Below are positions 59,239-64,000 of a DNA stretch of 64,000 nucleotides, piece after piece. The position numbers and the translations under genes were made by a program. This DNA is from JAUASW01 sp036880965 (GTDB taxonomy: Bacteria; Pseudomonadota; Gammaproteobacteria; Burkholderiales; Burkholderiaceae_C): the NCBI RefSeq assembly GCF_036880965.1, contig NZ_JBAJMV010000004.1, positions 310,001 through 374,000 of the forward strand, given 5' to 3'. The notes beneath the pieces are model-generated. The model saw nothing but the letters and a program-made list of their open reading frames with translations. It was not told the DNA's origin and searched no databases. Position 1 is the first letter of the stretch. Each line of letters opens with the position of its first letter.

Positions 59239-61793
59239 TGCCACACCCGGTGGTCCAGCGTGCCGACGTGCGCGAAGAAGCGCCGCGAGATGGCCAGCGA
59301 CAGCGCACGTGCCTCGTTGCCGCAATCTCGCAGCAAGGCAGCCAGCATGGCGGGCTGACCCAGTTGCTCGAGCAGGAACTGGTCGGGCCGCGGCAAGGCG
59401 GCCACCGCGCCCTCGGCCCAGGCCTGCTCATGGCGGGCCAGCTTCAAGAGCCGCTCGCGCAAGGTGCGCGCCACCCAGGCCAGGGAGCGCGGGTTGTCGC
59501 CGTCGAGCACCAGCAACTGCAAGAGCGGCAGGAGCTCGCGCCGCGCCTGGAAGCGCGCCCGGTAGGTGATGGTTGAATCGAACAGGCCCAGCAGCAAGGC
59601 GAAGCCTTCGTCATGCTGGGTCAAGTCATGCTCGAGGCCCAAGGCCAGTGCGCCGGCGAGGAAGTCGAGCCGCTCGATCTGGCGGCCCACGCTGAGCAGG
59701 CGCCAGCCGTCGTCGCGCGTCATGCGGTCGGTCTGCGCGCCGGTGATCGCGGCCAGGTGGGTGGCTGCCCGGCCGAGCAGGCCCAGCACATCGGCCAGCG
59801 GCTCGGCACTGCCGCTGGCGAGCACAGCGGCCAGGTGCTCGCGGAAATGCTCGCCCACTTCATGGATCAATTGCCAATGCTCGCCCGAGAGCCTTTCGCG
59901 CAGGGCCTGGCCGCTGCTCGCCAGCGACTGCAGGTTCCAGGCCACGCTGTGCGCACCGCCCAGCTCGCCCAGCGCCTGAATCAGGCGCTGCTCGAAAGCG
60001 AGCGCATCGCCGTCCTGAACAAAATCCAGGGGCAGCAGACCTTGCTGGCGGCACAGCCGCGCCAGCATTCGCAAGAGGTCTGGCGATGCCGCGTTGCGCT
60101 GCACCGCGGCCAATGTCTCCAGGCTCAGGCGGGCCAGGCGCACGCTGTTCTCGGCCCGCTCGGCGTAGCGGCCCAGCCAGAACAGGTTCTCGGCCGCACG
60201 GCTGCTGACGCGGCGCTGCATCTGCGTCAGCTCCTCGGCCGTGAGCGGCCGCGGCAGCAGGCTGCTGCGGTCCACCGGGCCCTCGGTCTGCACCCAGACA
60301 TCGGCGCTGGCGCTGCCTTCGCGGATCGACAGCCAGGCATCCGCGCCACCTTCGCCACGGCTCGCCACACGCGCCAGCCCGCCAGGCAGCATCTTCCAGC
60401 CTCCCAGGCCATCGGCCATCGCATAGACGCGCAGCACCGCCGGTCGAGGCTCCAGCGCGCCATCGCGCCAGACCGGCGTCTCCGAAGGCCGCAGCCGCGT
60501 CAGCAGGGTGTGGGCGGCCGGGTCGGCTTCGACACGGCGCTGCACCTCGGCAAGAGCGGCCGCGTCCAGGCCCGCCAGCACCTGTGGCTTGAAGCTTTGC
60601 GTGCAGTCGCTGGCCGGGAAGCTCGGCGCCAGCACGAACTCTCTCAACTGTTCGCGGCAACGCTGCCAGACCGATTGCTCGCCACACCACCAGGCAGTTG
60701 CGGCCGGGAGCTTCAATTCTTCGCCCAGCAGCGCCTGGCAGACGCCGGGCCAGAAGGCCGCGAGACCGGGGCTTTCCAGCCAGCCGGCGCCGGGCGCATT
60801 GGCCATCACCAGGCCGCCGACCCGCAGCGCCTGCAAGAGGCCGGGCACGCCGAGGATGGAGTCCCCACGCAGCTCCAGCGGATCGACATACTCGTCGTCG
60901 ACCCGGCGCAGCAGCACATGGATGCGTTCCAGGCCATGCAGGGTCTTCAGGAAGAGCTGGTCGGAGCGCACCGTCAGGTCGCTCGCTTCCACCAGGCTCA
61001 GGCCCAGGTGGCGGGCCAGGAAGGCCTGCTCGAAATAGGTTTCGCTCAAGGGGCCGGGCGTCAGGAGCGCCACATGCGAGCGTTCGCCGGCCGGCGACAA
61101 GCGCATCAGCCCCTGGACGAACGATTGAAAGGCCGTGCCCAGGCGCTGGACCGACAGCTCGCGGAAGGCTTCCGGGAACTGCTGCGACACGATCAGCCGG
61201 TTCTCCAGCAGGTATCCCAGGCCCGAGGGCGCCTGGCAACGCTGGCCGACGACCCACCAGCCGCCGTCCGGCCCGCGCGCCAGGTCCACCGCCAGCAGGT
61301 GCAGGAACACGCCACCCGGCGGCCGGCAGCCATGCATGGGCCGAAGGTAGTGCGGATGGGCCAGCACCAGCGAGGCGGGCAACTGACCATGGCTCAGGAG
61401 ACGCTGCTCGCCATAGACATCGCTCAGCACCCCGTTGAGCAGGCGCGCGCGCTGCAGCACGCCGGCTTCGATATGCCGCCAGTCTTCGCTGCCTATCAGA
61501 AGCGGCAAAAGCTCCAGCGGCCAGTCGCGCGCGGCATCCCCTTCCGGGCTGTGGATGTTGTGGCTGGCACCGTCCTCGTGGATGCGCCGCTGCACGCGCT
61601 CCGCGCGGTGCGGCAGGTCCGCCCATTGCGAGGCACCGCCGGCGGCGAAGAAGCGCTGCCAGGCCTCACTGAAAGCCGTGCCGGCACCGGCGTTGCCGGT
61701 CAGGACCTGGCGCAGCTCGTCGAAATGCCCGAGGTCGCCGCTGCGGGCGGCGGCTTGCAGGAGCGCGTTGAGAGCGTCGGGGTGCTGGATCAC
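59235..61793 (-). CDS. Circularly permuted ATP-grasp type 2 fused to an alpha-E domain
   Basis: An 852-residue protein with two parts. The N-terminal CP_ATPgrasp_2 region (about 80-480) contains PRPMHGCRPPGGVFLHLLAVDL-like text (read here as MHGCRPPGGVFLH), GYLLENRLI and the ATP-grasp core near SEDW/VDDEYVDP. The C-terminal alpha-E domain (about 530-850; SRAAENLFWLGRYAERAENSVRLARL, read in part) is an all-helical domain. They are often separate neighbouring genes; here they are fused. ATP-grasp members join a carboxylate to an amine. With the transglutaminase they may form a peptide-ligation or modification unit, whose target is unknown. Start GTG at 61793 (family start) is preferred. Confidence 0.83.
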   Translation of the reverse strand: MIQHPDALNALLQAAARSGDLGHFDELRQVLTGNAGAGTAFSEAWQRFFAAGGASQWADLPHRAERVQRRIHEDGASHNIHSPEGDAARDWPLELLPLLIGSEDWRHIEAGVLQRARLLNGVLSDVYGEQRLLSHGQLPASLVLAHPHYLRPMHGCRPPGGVFLHLLAVDLARGPDGGWWVVGQRCQAPSGLGYLLENRLIVSQQFPEAFRELSVQRLGTAFQSFVQGLMRLSPAGERSHVALLTPGPLSETYFEQAFLARHLGLSLVEASDLTVRSDQLFLKTLHGLERIHVLLRRVDDEYVDPLELRGDSILGVPGLLQALRVGGLVMANAPGAGWLESPGLAAFWPGVCQALLGEELKLPAATAWWCGEQSVWQRCREQLREFVLAPSFPASDCTQSFKPQVLAGLDAAALAEVQRRVEADPAAHTLLTRLRPSETPVWRDGALEPRPAVLRVYAMADGLGGWKMLPGGLARVASRGEGGADAWLSIREGSASADVWVQTEGPVDRSSLLPRPLTAEELTQMQRRVSSRAAENLFWLGRYAERAENSVRLARLSLETLAAVQRNAASPDLLRMLARLCRQQGLLPLDFVQDGDALAFEQRLIQALGELGGAHSVAWNLQSLASSGQALRERLSGEHWQLIHEVGEHFREHLAAVLASGSAEPLADVLGLLGRAATHLAAITGAQTDRMTRDDGWRLLSVGRQIERLDFLAGALALGLEHDLTQHDEGFALLLGLFDSTITYRARFQARRELLPLLQLLVLDGDNPRSLAWVARTLRERLLKLARHEQAWAEGAVAALPRPDQFLLEQLGQPAMLAALLRDCGNEARALSLAISRRFFAHVGTLDHRVWQ

Positions 61794-61845
61794 CCTCGCA
61801 TGATGCCTGGGGCGGACACCAGCGTCGTTGCGAGAATGCCCCACC

Positions 61846-62694
61846 ATGCATCTTGTCGCCCTCTTGTTCGCCTGCCTGCTGACAGGCGCATGCACCTTGA
61901 TGGCGCAGCCCCTGGCCGATTTCCGGCGCTCGCCGCATTTCGATGAGCAAGTGCTGGAGCAAACCCTCGAAGGTGGCGTCCGCCTGCTCTACAACGCCCC
62001 GGCCCGCATGGACCCGTCACGGCCCACCCGCTTGATCGCCTACGCTCTGCCCAACGGCAACAGCATCGAGCAGACCCTGGGCGCCAGGCTGCAGCCGGGC
62101 ATGGACTGGCACTACGACATCCAGCACATAGGCGCCCAGGCGCGCCGGCTGCGCGAGCTCAATGCCCGCGAGAACCTGGTGCTGGTGCTGATGGAAGCCG
62201 AAGGCCGCTCCTGGCCGGCCTGGCGGCGCGCGCATGCGGACGCCAATGCACGCATCGCACAGCTGATGGCCCGCCTGGCCGCGCCGCTGCCAGGCCGGGT
62301 GAGCATCGATCTGATGGCGCACAGCGGTGGCGGCGGCCTGATCTTCGGGCTGATGGAGCAGGGGCAGATACCCGCGTCCGTCGAGCGCATCGCCCTGATC
62401 GACGCCAACTACAACTTCGAGGCCGCGGCCGGCCATGGCCAGCGCCTGCTCGACTGGTTGAACGGCGATGCCGAGCGTCGGCTGATCGTGTTGGCCTACG
62501 ATGATCGCAAGATCGCACTGGACGGGAAGCCCGTGGTTGGGCCCACCGGCGGCACCTGGCGCGCCTCGCACCGCATGCTGGAGTTCTTCTCGCCGCGACT
62601 CGCCATGCAGCGCGAGGAAGATGCCGACTGGCTGCGCCTGAACACCGCCGACCGCCGCCTCGCCTTCTTCCTGCACAAGAACCCCGAGAACTAG
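61846..62694 (+). CDS. Alpha/beta-hydrolase-like secreted protein with in-frame stop near the C-terminus
   Basis: A 282-residue reading frame with a signal peptide (HLVALLFACLLTGACTLM; a Cys near the cleavage site makes lipoprotein anchoring possible). It has an oxyanion-type text and the nucleophile block LMAHSGGGG (about 162), then ALIDANYNFE. The TAG at 62692-62694 is followed in frame by 44 further sense codons to the TGA at 62827, encoding coherent text (HTRLVGEMNGLLHAASLG, RAFETWVQP). The tail looks like the natural C-terminus, so the gene may be interrupted by one nonsense change. The shorter protein may still fold. Divergent from the ATP-grasp gene. Confidence 0.7.
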   Translation: MHLVALLFACLLTGACTLMAQPLADFRRSPHFDEQVLEQTLEGGVRLLYNAPARMDPSRPTRLIAYALPNGNSIEQTLGARLQPGMDWHYDIQHIGAQARRLRELNARENLVLVLMEAEGRSWPAWRRAHADANARIAQLMARLAAPLPGRVSIDLMAHSGGGGLIFGLMEQGQIPASVERIALIDANYNFEAAAGHGQRLLDWLNGDAERRLIVLAYDDRKIALDGKPVVGPTGGTWRASHRMLEFFSPRLAMQREEDADWLRLNTADRRLAFFLHKNPEN

Positions 62695-62829
62695 ATCCTT
62701 CACACCCGCCTGGTCGGCGAGATGAACGGGCTGCTGCATGCGGCCTCGCTGGGCCGGCCGGAAGAAGGCAGCTGGGGGCGCTTGGGCGGACCGCGGGCCT
62801 TCGAGACCTGGGTGCAGCCCAACCCCTGA
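62695..62829 (+). pseudogene. Detached C-terminal tail of the hydrolase
   Basis: Forty-four in-frame sense codons between the TAG at 62692 and a TGA at 62827 with protein-like composition and spacing (GEMNGLLHAASLGRPEEGSW). There is no start codon or ribosome site of its own in position. It is best explained as the former C-terminus of the gene at 61846. Confidence 0.55.
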
Positions 62830-62912
62830 CTTGCAATTGGATACATCCCCTCCCGCACAAGCCTATAGGCTCAGGCGCATCGTCATCACGCCAGCTTGTG
62901 GGAATCAGGGAG

Positions 62913-63296
62913 ATGAAGGCGCTAGCGAGAATCTGGGCACCTGCAGCCATGGCTCTGGCCTTGGCGGGCTGCGCGAGCACGCCGACGACAGACCCGGCAA
63001 CTTCGATACAGAAGGCGACGCCAACGTCGTCACAGCAACAGGTAGACGCGTCCCGCCAGGCCGAGTTCGACAAGAGCCTGGCCGCCTGGCGCGGCGCACC
63101 GGTACAGGAACTGCGCGCCAAGCTGGGCGCGCCGTCGGCCGTGCATGCGCAGCGAGACGGCTCCAGCATCTACGTCTACACCAAGTCAGCCAAGCTGGCC
63201 GGTGCCAACGGGCCGGTCGATTTCCAGTGCGTGGTTCGCTATCTGATCGATGGCCGCAGCCAGCGGGTCAGCGGCATGGAAGTCGAGGGCTGCTGA
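62913..63296 (+). CDS. Small lipoprotein of unknown function
   Basis: A 127-residue protein with a lipobox (ALALAGCAS, Cys about residue 23), a Ser/Thr-rich linker and a small domain with AAWRGAPVQELRAKLGAP and FQCVVRYLID. The layout (lipobox, linker, SmpA/Bam-like tail) recalls small outer-membrane lipoproteins, but no family is firmly recognised. The ATG at 62913 follows GGGAG; a GTG at 62898 is possible. Convergent with chrA, 12 bp apart. Confidence 0.75.
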   Translation: MKALARIWAPAAMALALAGCASTPTTDPATSIQKATPTSSQQQVDASRQAEFDKSLAAWRGAPVQELRAKLGAPSAVHAQRDGSSIYVYTKSAKLAGANGPVDFQCVVRYLIDGRSQRVSGMEVEGC

Positions 63297-63308
63297 GGAC
63301 TTCCTCGA

Positions 63309-64000
63309 TCACAGCAGTTGTTGCAGCGCCAGGCCGGCCAGGCCTGAGCCCAGCACCACCTGGATCACGCCGCGCTTGAAGCGGAACAGCGCCAGCGCAG
63401 CGGCCAGCCCGATGGCTGCCGCGCCCCATTCAAAACGCCCGCCCAGGCCCTGCGGCCACAGCACGTGGTACGCAAAGAACAGCGCCAGGTTCAGGATGAC
63501 GCCGACCACGGCTGCGGTGATGGCCGTCAAGGGCGCGGTGAACTGCAGCTTCCCGTGCGTGCTCTCGATGAAGGGGCCGCCCAGCAGGATGAAGTAGAAG
63601 GACGGCAGGAAGGTGAAGAAGGTGACCACGCTGGCCGCCACCGCGCCGGCCAGCAGCAAGGACTCGGGGCCGAACAAGGCCTTGCTCCAGCCGCCGACGA
63701 AACCGACAAAGGACACGACCATGATCAGCGGCCCCGGCGTGGTTTCGCCCAAGGCCAGGCCGTCGATCATCTGCGGCGCCGTGACCCAACCGAACTGCTC
63801 GACCGCGCCCTGGTAGACATAAGGCAGCACGGCATAGGCGCCGCCAAAGGTCAGCAAGGCGGCCTTGGTAAAGAACCAGGCCATCTGCGTCAGAACCGCA
63901 TCCCAGCCGCAGGCCAGGGTCAGGACGCCGAACGCTGCGCCCCAGAGCCCCGCGAAGACGATCACCACCCGGCGAACGCGCGCCCAGCTGAAGCGCGCAT
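63309..64000 (-). CDS. chrA: Chromate transporter ChrA (partial, 5' end outside window)
   Basis: The C-terminal part (about 230 residues seen) of a CHR-family chromate or sulfate transporter. Several membrane helices with the family motifs LTFGGAYAVLPYV, VTAPQMIDGLALGETTPGPL and SFVGFVGGW. The frame continues past the right edge, so the N-terminal half with the first FGGP-type motif is outside. ChrA in the two-domain (LCHR) form expels chromate with membrane potential. No chrB or chrF regulator is visible in the part shown. Confidence 0.9.
   Translation of the reverse strand, partial: ARFSWARVRRVVIVFAGLWGAAFGVLTLACGWDAVLTQMAWFFTKAALLTFGGAYAVLPYVYQGAVEQFGWVTAPQMIDGLALGETTPGPLIMVVSFVGFVGGWSKALFGPESLLLAGAVAASVVTFFTFLPSFYFILLGGPFIESTHGKLQFTAPLTAITAAVVGVILNLALFFAYHVLWPQGLGGRFEWGAAAIGLAAALALFRFKRGVIQVVLGSGLAGLALQQLL

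Noticed and set aside
59613..61946. A 777-residue plus-strand open frame
   Set aside because: Antisense to the ATP-grasp/alpha-E fusion; Gln/Ala/His-rich shadow.

Overview
The window is G+C-rich, densely coded DNA that looks like the chromosome of a betaproteobacterium of order Burkholderiales, probably the Roseateles/Mitsuaria/Rubrivivax side. The basis is codon bias, a B12-dependent ribonucleotide reductase, a long-branch type UvrA, and small families common there (DUF3079, DUF5329, DUF1272, PACE efflux). The genus is an inference. I see no tRNA, rRNA, CRISPR array, insertion sequence or phage gene, and no gene-free gap above about 300 bases.

Layout. 1-6204: UvrA (cut by the left edge, with a LexA-type box upstream), a lone receiver protein, a polysaccharide deacetylase, a solute-binding-like protein and three small genes. 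6220-16379 (cluster A): alpha/beta hydrolase, a full branched-chain/amide-type ABC importer (livM-H-F-G-K), a secreted protein, a PAS-type sigma-54 activator, a malonyl-CoA-synthetase-like ligase and a small Cys-rich protein. 16514-22863: a membrane PAS/GGDEF protein, a DnaQ-like exonuclease, and a two-gene operon of an MmcB-like nuclease and a RecB-type-nuclease/XPD-type-helicase fusion behind a LexA-like box. 23042-29214: many small secreted, membrane and DUF genes. 29299-36651: a LacI-controlled sucrose locus (TonB receptor, fructokinase, MFS symporter, sucrose phosphorylase) with two operators. 36729-41098: a secreted unknown, an AraC regulator, OsmC and two methyltransferases. 41077-44034: NrdJ with a perfect CTGT-N8-ACAG box upstream. 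44265-51730 (cluster B): hydrolase, TonB receptor, 3-hydroxybutyrate-dehydrogenase-like SDR, acyl-CoA ligase, thiolase and a PAS-LuxR regulator. 51780-64000: a two-component system, a lipoprotein-type intradiol dioxygenase, a Pro/Ala-rich envelope protein, an acetyl-CoA-hydrolase-like protein, a transglutaminase/ATP-grasp/alpha-E pair, a hydrolase with an in-frame stop, a lipoprotein and ChrA (cut by the right edge).

Two regulatory themes tie distant genes together. First, three LexA-type boxes mark uvrA, the nuclease-helicase operon and nrdJ, which suggests a local SOS set and makes the nuclease-helicase pair a candidate little-described DNA repair system. Second, the livK promoter in cluster A and the TonB-receptor promoter in cluster B both have a sigma-54 -24/-12 element plus paired 17-bp palindromes of one consensus. 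The sigma-54 activator encoded in cluster A may therefore control both clusters, which contain homologous hydrolases and a CoA ligase each and read as one scavenging and degradation pathway for an ester or hydroxyacid.
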